Positions 1 to 7,445 of a DNA stretch of 64,000 bases are shown here, piece by piece. The notes beneath the pieces are model-generated. The model was not told where the DNA came from and did not search any database. It saw only the letters and a list, made by a program, of their open reading frames with translations. How positions within the stretch are numbered: position 1 is the first letter of the stretch; the number at the start of each line of letters is the position of its first letter. The stretch spans positions 88,648 to 152,647 of the forward strand of contig JAIRPN010000015.1 of the NCBI GenBank assembly GCA_031256975.1, written 5' to 3'. Source of the DNA: Verrucomicrobiales bacterium. GTDB taxonomy: Bacteria; Verrucomicrobiota; Verrucomicrobiia; Methylacidiphilales; JAAUTS01. Made by a program: the position numbers and the translations under genes.

Positions 1-112
1 CCATGCCGCGCAAGGTCACAAACACGCCGAGAAACGCGCAGGTCGGCCCCAAAATTGTCGCGGAAACCAGCGTGTTCCGCATGAACTCAATATGCCAAAA
101 ATCCATAATCAT
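1..112 (-). CDS. Zn/Mn ABC transporter permease, 5' fragment
   Basis: Only the first 37 codons lie in the window; the gene runs off the left edge. From the ATG at 112 the protein begins MIMDFWHIEFMRNTL and continues into a hydrophobic helix (LVSATILGPTCAFLGVFV). This is how ABC-3 family (ZnuB/MntB-type) permeases start. An in-frame ATG at 106 is an alternative start. The gene follows the ATPase stop codon by 2 bp, so the order binding protein, ATPase, permease fits a complete metal uptake operon. It would form the inner-membrane channel. Metal specificity cannot be read from this fragment. Confidence 0.8.
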   Translation of the reverse strand, partial: MIMDFWHIEFMRNTLVSATILGPTCAFLGVFVTLRGM

Positions 113-114
113 CC

Positions 115-894
115 CTACGCCCTGGCCCGGAAGTCCCGGCCGCCCAGGGCGTAAAATTCCTTCAAATAATGTCCGTGCAACACATCGCCGGCACCGCCAA
201 CGGCGCACACCTCGCGGTTCAGGCAGCACACCCGGTCCGACACCAGCTGCACCAGATGCAGGTCGTGCGAGGCCATCAGGATGGTTAGCGACTCCTCATT
301 GCGCAGATGGCAAATCAACCGTTCCAGCATGTGCGTGCCTTCATGGTCGACCCCGGTCGAGGGTTCGTCCAAAATCAGCATCTTCGGGTTACGCAACAAC
401 GAATAGGCGATCATCACCTTTTGGAATTCGCCGCCCGACAATTCATGCAGGCCGCGCCTGGCCAAGTGTCCGCCGTCAAGCAGTTCCAGTTTGGCCAGAG
501 CCGCTTTGCGTTGCGCCGTGCCGCTAAACCAGAAACGTTGCTTGGGCAGATTCAAGGTCAACAATTCCATCACCGAAAACGGCATGTTGCGGTCCAATGC
601 CGCCATTTGCGGCACATAACCCGTCGTCTCCCGGCTGAAGCCCTCGCCAAACACGATCTCCCCCGCCGCCGGCTCGATCAGGCCGAGCGCCACCTTGAAA
701 AAGGTCGATTTGCCCGCGCCGTTCGGCCCGATGAGCGAGAGGATTTCCCCCCGCCGCACATCGAGGTCGACATGATTCAGCACCAGTTCGCCGCCGTAGC
801 GGACCGACACTTGCTTCACTTGCAGGGCCAGGCGTTCCGGCCCTTTCAGGCTGGCCAGATCAAACGCCAACGGCGATTTATTCACGGTTTCCAT
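115..894 (-). CDS. Zn/Mn ABC transporter ATP-binding protein (ZnuC/MntB-like)
   Basis: This 259-residue protein is the ATPase that powers metal import across the inner membrane. Walker A GPNGAGKST is at residues 56-64, the ABC signature LSGGE at 152-156, and Walker B LILDEP at 173-178, followed by the D-loop and a SHD switch histidine. Its length matches the ZnuC family. The start overlaps the end of the upstream binding-protein gene by 13 bp (882-894), and the permease follows 2 bp downstream, so the three genes are translationally coupled. The metal (Zn, Mn or Fe) is inferred from the neighbour, not from this protein. Confidence 0.92.
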   Translation of the reverse strand: METVNKSPLAFDLASLKGPERLALQVKQVSVRYGGELVLNHVDLDVRRGEILSLIGPNGAGKSTFFKVALGLIEPAAGEIVFGEGFSRETTGYVPQMAALDRNMPFSVMELLTLNLPKQRFWFSGTAQRKAALAKLELLDGGHLARRGLHELSGGEFQKVMIAYSLLRNPKMLILDEPSTGVDHEGTHMLERLICHLRNEESLTILMASHDLHLVQLVSDRVCCLNREVCAVGGAGDVLHGHYLKEFYALGGRDFRARA

Positions 895-1802
895 GCTTTT
901 TCAAAGGAGGCCAGGTTGTCCCCCATCCGCTTAAGATACGCATTCGCGTCCGGCGTGCCAATTTCCAAAGTGTCAATTTCGCTAACCGTCGCCCCGGTCT
1001 GTTTCGCCACTTCCGACAACAATTTCGGCGAATAACCATTCTCCGCGAAGATCACTTTCACATGGTTCTTCTGGATCAGTTGCACCAGCGACTTTAATTC
1101 GCCCGGCTTGGGGTCCTGCTCGGGGAACTGCGCGATGCAGCCTAGGTAATTGAACCCGTAACGCTTGGCGAGGTAGGGAAAGGCGTCATGAAAGGTCACC
1201 AGATTCTTGTTAGCCAGTTTGTCCATCGCGCTGCGGTAACCCTCGTCAAGTTTCTTCAGCTTGACCAGATAAGCCTCGGCGTTCTTTTTGTAGGCGTCGG
1301 CATTCTTCGGGTCGGCCTGCACCAGGGCGGCAAGGATGTTTTCCGTCTGCCGCTGCGCCAATACCGGATCCAGCCACACGTGCGGATTCTTGTTGCTGCC
1401 GTCGTTGGCTTCTTCCTCTTCCCGCGCGCTGCCCTTGAAAAATTCCTTCGGGTTGTCCATCAGGGAAATTCCCTCGCTGGTATTGACCACCTTCAATTTC
1501 GGATTGCCCGATTTCTCCAGCAAGCCCTTCAGCCAGATTTCCAATCCCGCGCCATTGGCGATGAACAAATCCGCCGCCAACACCTTTTTCACATCGGAAG
1601 GCTTGAACTCATAATCGTGCGGATCGGCGTCTTTATCGATGAACATTTGCACATCCGCCAGATCGCCAGTAATCGACTTGGTATGCGCGTACATGGGCAA
1701 AAAGCTGGTTAAAACCTTCAGTTTTTCCGCCGCCCCGGCCGAACCGGCAAAGACCGCACACAACAAGAGAACACTCGATATCCTGCATATTTTGTTTTTC
1801 AT
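882..1802 (-). CDS. Periplasmic metal-binding protein (ZnuA/TroA family)
   Basis: This 306-residue cluster A-1 solute-binding protein captures a divalent metal and hands it to the ABC permease. A signal peptide covers about residues 1-25 (MKNK, hydrophobic core, GSAGA-AEK). The expected ligands are visible: His62 in DPHDYEF, His141 in NPHVWLDP, His205 in TFHDAFPY, and an acidic residue near 254 in FAENGYS. There is a short acidic loop (residues 127-132) rather than the long His-rich loop of many zinc-specific ZnuA proteins, so manganese remains possible. It is the first gene of the operon and has a Fur-family-like palindrome directly upstream. Confidence 0.9.
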   Translation of the reverse strand: MKNKICRISSVLLLCAVFAGSAGAAEKLKVLTSFLPMYAHTKSITGDLADVQMFIDKDADPHDYEFKPSDVKKVLAADLFIANGAGLEIWLKGLLEKSGNPKLKVVNTSEGISLMDNPKEFFKGSAREEEEANDGSNKNPHVWLDPVLAQRQTENILAALVQADPKNADAYKKNAEAYLVKLKKLDEGYRSAMDKLANKNLVTFHDAFPYLAKRYGFNYLGCIAQFPEQDPKPGELKSLVQLIQKNHVKVIFAENGYSPKLLSEVAKQTGATVSEIDTLEIGTPDANAYLKRMGDNLASFEKAWKP

Positions 1803-1809
1803 ATTGAGA

Positions 1810-1822
1810 ATTGATTATCAAT
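1810..1822. promoter_or_regulatory. Fur-family (Zur/Mur-like) operator candidate
   Basis: ATTGATTATCAAT is a perfect 6-1-6 palindrome lying 7 bp upstream of the ATG of the metal-binding protein gene, and the wider region TTGAGAATTGATTATCAATAA resembles a Fur-type box. In this position, metal-loaded repressor would block the whole uptake operon. The palindrome is seen directly; assignment to Zur, Mur or Fur is inference. Confidence 0.55.
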
Positions 1823-1917
1823 AACATCCCGCCTTGGCAAGTATTAAATTTCGTCCATTCACTTATTTCCGTTGAAATTTTGTAGGGGAACCGCTTTTTC
1901 TGCGTTAAATTGTCCGC

Positions 1918-2205
1918 GTGAAATCCGAAGATCTGGCCCGGGTACGAACGGGTGTTTACGCGCAAATCATCCTGTACAATGACATCATGCTGTCGGGTTA
2001 CATCGGCAGCGACCCCGCGCAGCCGGAACTCCTGCGCTTCGACAGCTTCCTGCCCAACGACTACGGACAGCTGCAGGAAATCTCACTCAAGCTCGAACCC
2101 GGGGACCTGATCAACGTGCACATCCTGCACGATCCGCCGGAGTTCAGTGACACCGAGGGCAACAATGTGCGCCTGCCAAACGGCTTTTTCCCGCATCTGA
2201 AGTAA
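1918..2205 (+). CDS. Hypothetical protein, 95 aa
   Basis: A GTG-started frame of 95 residues, acidic and without a signal peptide or membrane segment. The first half reads like an all-beta fold (VYAQIILYNDIMLSGYIGS), and the C-terminal half has a DLINVHILHDPPEF motif. I do not recognise the family. The coding-like composition, high third-position GC and tidy spacing between the metal operon and the dedA gene argue that it is real. No clear Shine-Dalgarno precedes the GTG. No function is assigned. Confidence 0.55.
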   Translation: MKSEDLARVRTGVYAQIILYNDIMLSGYIGSDPAQPELLRFDSFLPNDYGQLQEISLKLEPGDLINVHILHDPPEFSDTEGNNVRLPNGFFPHLK

Positions 2206-2274
2206 CGAAATGTCAATCCGTGCATTTTGGGATTTGCAATTAATACCGCTGACGTTACCGTGCTCATTCAGCCT

Positions 2275-2817
2275 ATGGACAAAGCCATCGACATCCTGCT
2301 CAACGCCGACCAACATCTGGGCGTCTTGGTAGAACAATACGGCTTGTGGGTTTACGCCATCCTGTTTCTGATTGTGTTTTGCGAAACCGGCTTTGTGGTC
2401 ATGCCATTCCTGCCCGGCGACTCCCTGTTATTCGCGGTCGGCGCGCTGGCGGCGGTGGAAGTGCTCAACATCTTTGTCGCCGTGCCGCTGTTCATCTTTG
2501 CCTCGGCGCTGGGCAGCAACCTCAATTACTGGACCGGCCGCTGGATCGGCCCGCGCGCCTTCCATTTCCCGAAATCCATGTTGTTCAACCCCTCCCACCT
2601 GCAGAAAGCCCACGGCTTCTACGGCAAATACGGCTCCGCCATGATGCTGTTCATGCGCTTCGTGCCGGTGGTCCGCACCTTCGGCCCCTTCGCCGCCGGC
2701 GTGGCGGCGATGGATTACCGCAAATTCCTGCTTTACGACAGCCTCGGAGCCTCCTCCTGGGGCAGCACCGTCACCTTGCTGGGATTCTGGATTGGTGGTA
2801 CCGTGTTCGGCAGCTAA
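2275..2817 (+). CDS. DedA/SNARE-associated family membrane protein
   Basis: DedA proteins are inner-membrane proteins linked to lipid flipping and membrane homeostasis. This copy has the family landmarks FCETG, LPGDSLL, GSNLNYWTGRWIGPRAF and RFVPVVRTFGPFAAGVAAMDYR, with four or five membrane stretches. An in-frame TTG at 2227 would add 16 residues. I chose the ATG at 2275 because the paralogue at 17490-18032 begins with the same MDK...DQHLG block. The stop codon is 2 bp before the start of the YjbQ gene, so the pair is probably co-transcribed. Confidence 0.88.
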   Translation: MDKAIDILLNADQHLGVLVEQYGLWVYAILFLIVFCETGFVVMPFLPGDSLLFAVGALAAVEVLNIFVAVPLFIFASALGSNLNYWTGRWIGPRAFHFPKSMLFNPSHLQKAHGFYGKYGSAMMLFMRFVPVVRTFGPFAAGVAAMDYRKFLLYDSLGASSWGSTVTLLGFWIGGTVFGS

Positions 2818-2819
2818 CC

Positions 2820-3239
2820 ATGATCGCGCAAACCAACTCCTTCACCATCGCCACCCGTGGCAAAGGCACCTACGACATCACCGAACAGGTGCGCGAATTC
2901 GTCGCCACCAGCGGCGTGCGCGACGGCATCGTCACCGTGTTCGTGCAACACACCAGCGCCAGCCTGGTGATCTTCGAGAATGCCGACCCCACCGCGCGCG
3001 CCGACCTGCACTCCTTTTTCGAGCGGCTGGTTCCCGAGGACGGCAAGGGCTACACCCACACCGCTGAGGGCCCCGACGACATGACCTCGCACCTGCGCAT
3101 GGTCCTCACCCGTACCTCCGAAGTCATCCCCGTCAGCAACGGCGAACTCTGCCTGGGCACCTGGCAGGGCATCTACCTGTTCGAACACCGCCGCCAACCC
3201 TACACCCGCAGCATTGTGCTGAATGTGCTGGGGGATTAA
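2820..3239 (+). CDS. YjbQ/UPF0047 family protein
   Basis: This 139-residue single-domain protein carries the family signatures HTSASLVIFENAD, a run of acidic/His residues (DGKGYTHTAEGPDDM), and the C-terminal GTWQGIYLFEHR. Members have weak thiamine-phosphate synthase activity; their true role is uncertain. The start ATG lies 2 bp after the dedA stop codon, implying coupling. A GC-rich inverted repeat follows the stop directly and may act as the transcript's 3' hairpin. Confidence 0.88.
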   Translation: MIAQTNSFTIATRGKGTYDITEQVREFVATSGVRDGIVTVFVQHTSASLVIFENADPTARADLHSFFERLVPEDGKGYTHTAEGPDDMTSHLRMVLTRTSEVIPVSNGELCLGTWQGIYLFEHRRQPYTRSIVLNVLGD

Positions 3240-3242
3240 GCA

Positions 3243-3347
3243 TTCACCGCAGAGGCGCGGAGAGTGCAGAGAAAACACTTTTTAAAAGTGGGTTAATTGA
3301 GGCGCTAACCACCAAATGAAAATCTCCGCGTTCTCTGCGGTGAACAA
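3243..3347. repeat. Inverted-repeat element A, copy 1 (CGCAGAGRCGCGGAG type)
   Basis: The left arm at about 3243-3269 (TTCACCGCAGAGGCGCGGAG...) is mirrored by a right arm at about 3326-3346 (CTCCGCGTTCTCTGCGGTGAA), giving a long imperfect hairpin. It sits between the convergent YjbQ and ABC-2 permease genes. Four more copies occur at 5552, 16596, 19965 and 39759. Similar elements are, from memory, common in several bacterial phyla. Confidence 0.85.
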
Positions 3348-3354
3348 TTTGCTC

Positions 3355-4494
3355 TTAATCCAGCGTGGTTCTGTAAAGTTTCGAACCCAACGCCACCACC
3401 ACCAACGTAAACAGCAGGATCGGCCAGAGATGGTCGGCGGTCTCAATGATGCCGTTTCCCTTCAGCATGATGCCGCGCACGATGCGCAGAAAATGCGTCA
3501 TCGGGAAACAACTGCCGATGTATTGCGCCCATTGCGGCATGCCGCGGAACGGGAACATGAATCCCGACAGCAGCAACGACGGCAGGAAGAAAAAGAAGGT
3601 CATTTGCACCGCCTGCAATTGGGTCCTCGCCAGCGTGGAGAACAGGATGCCCATGGTCAGGTTGGCGATGATGAAAAAAAACGCCGACACCAGCAGCAGC
3701 ACCACGCTGCCCAGAAACGGCACGCCGAACAACAACCGCGCCATGATCAGGATCAGCGACACCTGCATGTAACCCACCAGGATGTAGGGCACAATCTTGC
3801 CAATCATCACCTCGATCGGTTTGGCCGGGGTCGCCAGCAGCGCTTCCATCGTCCCGTGTTCGCGCTCGCGGGTGATCGCCATGCCGGTGATCATCACCAG
3901 CGTCATGGTCAATACCACGCCGAGCAAGCCCGGCACCACGTTGTATTGCGACAAGGCCTCCGGGTTGTACTTGGCCTGGATGCGTAAATCCACCGGCGAC
4001 GGCACATAGTCGCCCATGTTCGCCCCGCCTTGCAAATCCCGCTGCCACACCGTGGTCACCAGTGTATTCATCGCCGCGAAGGCGTTGCTCATCGCCGTCG
4101 GGTCGGAGGCGTCGGCCTCCAGCAACAAGTGCGGACGGTCGCCGCGAATCAGGTCGCGCGAGAAATGCTCGGGGACATGCAGCACGAATTGCACATCTCC
4201 CAACTCCAGCATTCGCTTCGCCTGCGCCTCGGTCGGGCGGCCCGGCAGGAATTCAAAGTACGGCGAATTTTTCATCCCCGTCGTCAGAGTGCGGATCAAC
4301 GGCCCGTTGTCCGCCGACACCACCGCCGTCGGCAGGTACTTCGGATTGGAATTGATCGCGTAGCCGAAAATAATCAACTGGATGATCGGGATCCCCACCA
4401 TCATGGCGAAGGTGGTGCGATCGCGGCGCATGTGGATGAACTCCTTCGACAGGATCGCCACGAAACGCTGCCAGACTGTCGAGCCGGTTTTCAT
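3355..4494 (-). CDS. ABC-2 type transporter permease (YbhR/YhhJ-like)
   Basis: This 379-residue inner-membrane permease is the last gene of a TetR-HlyD-ATPase-permease efflux operon. It has one N-terminal membrane helix (about residues 30-48), a large periplasmic domain (about 50-175), then five hydrophobic helices containing the ABC-2 features EREHGTMEALLATP and FPFRGMPQWAQYIG. Such systems export drugs or hydrophobic compounds. Unlike E. coli ybhFSR, only one permease gene is present, so it probably works as a homodimer. The 121-bp gap upstream is filled by an inverted repeat. Confidence 0.9.
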   Translation of the reverse strand: MKTGSTVWQRFVAILSKEFIHMRRDRTTFAMMVGIPIIQLIIFGYAINSNPKYLPTAVVSADNGPLIRTLTTGMKNSPYFEFLPGRPTEAQAKRMLELGDVQFVLHVPEHFSRDLIRGDRPHLLLEADASDPTAMSNAFAAMNTLVTTVWQRDLQGGANMGDYVPSPVDLRIQAKYNPEALSQYNVVPGLLGVVLTMTLVMITGMAITREREHGTMEALLATPAKPIEVMIGKIVPYILVGYMQVSLILIMARLLFGVPFLGSVVLLLVSAFFFIIANLTMGILFSTLARTQLQAVQMTFFFFLPSLLLSGFMFPFRGMPQWAQYIGSCFPMTHFLRIVRGIMLKGNGIIETADHLWPILLFTLVVVALGSKLYRTTLD

Positions 4495-4510
4495 GGCAGT
4501 CTCCCACCCC

Positions 4511-4587
4511 GCTCATCCTGAGCTTGTCGAAGGATGACAACACCAAATGAGCGTAACCCATGCTTCGACAAGCTCAGCATGAACGGC
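4511..4587. repeat. Inverted repeat of the CTTCGACAAGCTCAG type
   Basis: The left arm (CTCATCCTGAGCTTGTCGAAG, about 4512-4532) and right arm (GCTTCGACAAGCTCAGCATGA, about 4562-4582) are near-perfect complements around a 30-bp loop. It lies between the ATPase and permease genes inside the efflux operon. It differs from element A. The CTTCGACAAGCTCAG word is, from memory, a widespread interspersed repeat of unknown function. Confidence 0.8.
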
Positions 4588-4615
4588 GAATGAATTACGT
4601 TATCCGCAAAATGAT

Positions 4616-5539
4616 TCATGCGTAATTATCCTTCGCCCGATTCATCAGTTCAATAAACACATCCTCCAGCGCCGGTTCCGACTTCTCCCATTGCCAGTCG
4701 TCCTTGGCATATTCCGCCGCCACCCGCTCCAGCAATGCGGTATCGCGGCTGAACACATGCAGCTTGATGCCGAACGGCACCACCTGCAGCCCCGGATACT
4801 TGCCGTCCAGCAACGACACCAGCTTCTGCATGTCGCCGCCGGTCACGCAGTAAGTGTGCAGGCCGCTGTTGGCCACCACCTCCGCCACCGTGCCGTTGAC
4901 CATCAGATTGCCATAGGCCAGATAGGCCAGGCGGTCGCACTGCTCGGCCTCGTCCATGTAATGCGTGCTCACCAACACCGTCAGCCCCTCCTGCGCCAGC
5001 TTGTGAATCTCCAGCCAGAAATCACGGCGCGCCTTGGGATCGACCCCCGCCGTCGGTTCGTCGAGCAGCAGCAATTGCGGTTTGTGCAGCAAGGCCGCCG
5101 CCAGCGCCAGCCGCTGCTTCCAGCCGCCCGACAACTGGCCCGCCAGTTGCTCCTTGCGATTTGCCAGGCCCAGCCGTTCCAGCGCCGCGTCCACCACCTG
5201 CCTGCGGCCGGGCATGCTGTACACCCGCGCCATGAAATCCAGGTTCTCCTCAATGCTCAGATCCTGGTACAAACTGAACTTCTGCGTCATGTACCCCACG
5301 TGCAGCTTGATCTCGTCCGACTGCGTCAGTACGTCATAGCCCAGGCAGGTCCCGCCCCCGCCGTCCGCCTTCAACAAACCGCACAGCACCCGGATAAATG
5401 TCGTCTTGCCCGAGCCGTTCGGCCCGAGAAAGCCGTAAATCTCCCCGCGTTGGACACTGATGTCCACGCCGTTCACCACCGTCTTGTCGCCAAAACGCTT
5501 GGTGATCCCCCGCACATCAATGACCAGTTCTTTGTTCAT
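4616..5539 (-). CDS. ABC transporter ATP-binding protein (YbhF/CcmA-like)
   Basis: The ATPase of the efflux operon, 307 residues with a single nucleotide-binding domain. Walker A GPNGSGKTT is at 39-47, signature LSGGWKQR at 136-143, and Walker B LLLLDEP at 156-162, followed by a STHYMDEAEQCDR switch region typical of drug and ABC-2 exporters. The C-terminal 80 residues form the usual small accessory domain. E. coli YbhF carries two fused ATPase domains; here there is one, matching the single permease gene. Upstream lies a 123-bp gap holding element A copy 2. Confidence 0.92.
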   Translation of the reverse strand: MNKELVIDVRGITKRFGDKTVVNGVDISVQRGEIYGFLGPNGSGKTTFIRVLCGLLKADGGGGTCLGYDVLTQSDEIKLHVGYMTQKFSLYQDLSIEENLDFMARVYSMPGRRQVVDAALERLGLANRKEQLAGQLSGGWKQRLALAAALLHKPQLLLLDEPTAGVDPKARRDFWLEIHKLAQEGLTVLVSTHYMDEAEQCDRLAYLAYGNLMVNGTVAEVVANSGLHTYCVTGGDMQKLVSLLDGKYPGLQVVPFGIKLHVFSRDTALLERVAAEYAKDDWQWEKSEPALEDVFIELMNRAKDNYA

Positions 5540-5551
5540 TCAAATAAATTT

Positions 5552-5667
5552 TCAACGCAGAGACGCGGAGGCGCAGAGCATTTTTAATTTGGGTATTCGT
5601 GTTAGCCGCATCTTGATTGGAAAATAAATTGTGTTTAACTCCGTTTCTCCGCGCCTCTGCGGTTAAT
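5552..5667. repeat. Inverted-repeat element A, copy 2
   Basis: The left arm at 5552-5579 (TCAACGCAGAGACGCGGAGG...) and right arm at about 5638-5667 (CTCCGCGCCTCTGCGGTTAA) surround a 58-bp AT-rich loop. The right arm contains the stop codon of the HlyD gene (TAA on the minus strand at 5663-5665), so the element abuts or overlaps the coding end within an operon. Confidence 0.85.
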
Positions 5668-6472
5668 TACCTGCCTCTAAAAGCACCACCTCCACCGGCT
5701 GCCCCGGATACAGATGCGGCAGGGCCTCCTTGTCTGGCCGGACCTCGATCATGAAGGTCAAGTCCCCGCGCGTGTCGTTGCTGTAGATCACCGGCGGGGT
5801 GTACTCGGCGTTCGACGACAGATAATTCACCCGCCCATAATAGTCCTGATTCGCCCCGTACACCTTGAGCTTCACCCGGCGGTTCAGCACGATGCCGTCA
5901 CGCTGCCTGGCGTCGGCGAAGAAACGCACCTTGATGTTTTCCGGGGGCAACAGGCAGACAATCGGCTTGTTGGCCGGCACATATTCGCCCACCACATACA
6001 AGGTGTCCTGCACAAAGCCGCTGATAATCGAGTTCTGCGTCTTTTGCTGGATCTTCCACCGACCCTGCACCACCGCCTGCTCGGCGGAACGCTGGTCGCT
6101 CACATAAGTGTCGTAGTCCTTGCGCGACATCGCCCCCGAGTCCACCGAGGCCTTGCCACGCGCCAGGTTCTGTTCCGCCAATAACAACCGCGCCTCGTCC
6201 TGCGCCAGTTCCTCCCGCTCCGGGCTCAGGTCCAGACGGAACAGCCTGTCGCCCGCCACCACCTGCTGCCCGCGTTGCACGCACAACTCGTCCAGCCTGC
6301 CGCCCACCGGCGACGCCACATAGACGTACTCGCCCTCCACGTAACCCTGGAAATGCCCGATGCTCCACGGCGCCCACTCCAACAGCGCCGTCACCACCGC
6401 CAGCAACAGCGCGGCGGCAATGACCTTCCACTTGTGTTTCTTGATGAATTCCAACGGATGCGACTCGCTCAT
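5663..6472 (-). CDS. HlyD-family membrane fusion protein (YbhG-like)
   Basis: The periplasmic adaptor of the efflux system, 269 residues. An N-terminal signal anchor (about 15-31) precedes the biotinyl-lipoyl-like segment (GEYVYVASPVGGRLDELCVQRGQQV), a helical hairpin (about 85-135), and a second lipoyl half (IISGFVQDTLYVVGEYV) leading to the beta-barrel region. The start overlaps the end of the TetR gene by 4 bp, so the two are coupled. The adaptor would link the ATPase and permease to an outer-membrane channel, which is not encoded here. Confidence 0.9.
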   Translation of the reverse strand: MSESHPLEFIKKHKWKVIAAALLLAVVTALLEWAPWSIGHFQGYVEGEYVYVASPVGGRLDELCVQRGQQVVAGDRLFRLDLSPEREELAQDEARLLLAEQNLARGKASVDSGAMSRKDYDTYVSDQRSAEQAVVQGRWKIQQKTQNSIISGFVQDTLYVVGEYVPANKPIVCLLPPENIKVRFFADARQRDGIVLNRRVKLKVYGANQDYYGRVNYLSSNAEYTPPVIYSNDTRGDLTFMIEVRPDKEALPHLYPGQPVEVVLLEAGN

Positions 6473-7140
6473 GACTTCCTCCCGTTCCAGCCGTTTTGCA
6501 ACAGCGACACGATATGCCGTTCCAGTTTCGTATTATCCAATTCCACCGCCCCCGGCAAGCGCCCCCACACCTTGCGCGTCGCCAGCAGCATCAGGGTCAG
6601 CCCGAACACCGACACCACCGCCAGCAAGGGCTGCAACTCCCGGTTCATCCGGCCCGCGCGCTGTTCCCTCGCCACCGCCTGCGCCACGCCCTGCAACTGC
6701 TGCACCGGAAAATGCTTCATCAACCGTTCGCGCAACAACCCGCTCTCGTTCAACACTTCCTTCACCCACAGGTTCGGCAGCCACGGCAACTCCTCCGTCG
6801 CCGCGATCACCCGGCGGATCAACAGCCCCAGCAATAGATCAGCATCCTTGGGTTGGGTGGGTTGGAAATCCTCATCCTCGTGCCAGACCAGGTCGCGGAA
6901 ACGCAACACCCGCTCGAGGAACACCGCGTCGGTCAACTGCTCGCGGTTCTTGAAATAATAATGCACCATCGCCCCGGTCACCCCGGCATGCCGCGCGACT
7001 TGCGCCACCGTGGTCGCCGCAATGCCCTGCTCCGCGTATAACCCCACCGCCGCATCCAGCAGCTTCCCGCGCACATCGTCGCCCGCATCCACCACCGGCC
7101 GCCCCCGCCGCCTGCCCCTCGCTGGTTTTCTGGTCTTCAC
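6469..7140 (-). CDS. TetR-family transcriptional repressor (CecR/YbiH-like)
   Basis: A 223-residue regulator starting at a GTG. After a basic tail (KTRKPARGRRRGRP), the TetR helix-turn-helix covers about residues 24-70 (VAQVARHAGVTGAMVHYYFKNREQL). The remainder is the helical ligand-binding and dimer domain. It is the first gene of the efflux operon and overlaps hlyD by 4 bp. A perfect 13-bp inverted repeat lies directly upstream, so autoregulation is very likely. A decayed fragment of a related gene with the same operator sits 2.1 kb away at 9219-9295. Confidence 0.92.
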   Translation of the reverse strand: MKTRKPARGRRRGRPVVDAGDDVRGKLLDAAVGLYAEQGIAATTVAQVARHAGVTGAMVHYYFKNREQLTDAVFLERVLRFRDLVWHEDEDFQPTQPKDADLLLGLLIRRVIAATEELPWLPNLWVKEVLNESGLLRERLMKHFPVQQLQGVAQAVAREQRAGRMNRELQPLLAVVSVFGLTLMLLATRKVWGRLPGAVELDNTKLERHIVSLLQNGWNGRKS

Positions 7141-7142
7141 GG

Positions 7143-7172
7143 CATAATTAATTAAATGATTAATTAATTATG
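7143..7172. promoter_or_regulatory. TetR operator: perfect 13-bp inverted repeat
   Basis: CATAATTAATTAA (7143-7155) and its exact complement (7160-7172) flank the spacer ATGA. It lies 2 bp upstream of the regulator's GTG start and would cover the promoter and ribosome-binding region of the efflux operon. Repressor binding is inferred. A second copy of the site, missing 4 bp of the right arm, is at 9270-9295. Confidence 0.7.
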
Positions 7173-7247
7173 TCAAAACAGAAAACCCGGCAATTGATTC
7201 ACCGCGAAAAATGCCTGGGTAAGGGCAAGGCGGCATTCCGGCGTCGG

Positions 7248-7412
7248 TCACTTCTTATTGAAGCGACCGATAACGAGCACCAGACAGCGCGACAGAATCA
7301 GGATGGCCGCGACCACCAACAGTACATCGGGCAGGAAACCCGTGGCGCGACCAGTCAACAAGCCGAGCAGCCACAGCGCAATCAGCACAATCACGGCAAT
7401 ATAGAGTAACAT
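7248..7412 (-). CDS. Small lmo0937-type membrane protein, 54 aa
   Basis: A frame too short for routine gene callers. It starts at ATG 7412 and ends with TGA at 7248-7250. The protein begins MLLYIAVIVLIALWLLGLL, has a short turn (TGRATGFLPDV), a second helix (LLVVAAILILSRCLVLVIG) and a basic end RFNKK. Two helices with a Gly/Pro turn and the WLLGLxTG motif are the pattern of the tiny lmo0937/DUF5670 membrane proteins, often stress-related. It lies 33 bp after the desaturase stop codon on the same strand and may be in its transcript. Confidence 0.75.
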   Translation of the reverse strand: MLLYIAVIVLIALWLLGLLTGRATGFLPDVLLVVAAILILSRCLVLVIGRFNKK

Positions 7413-7445
7413 AGGGTTGCTTTCCCAAGCACGGAATCAGGCCAA

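Noticed and set aside
3..527. A plus-strand frame over the metal transporter genes
   Set aside because: The minus strand holds clear ABC ATPase motifs; the plus frame is Pro/Arg-rich shadow.
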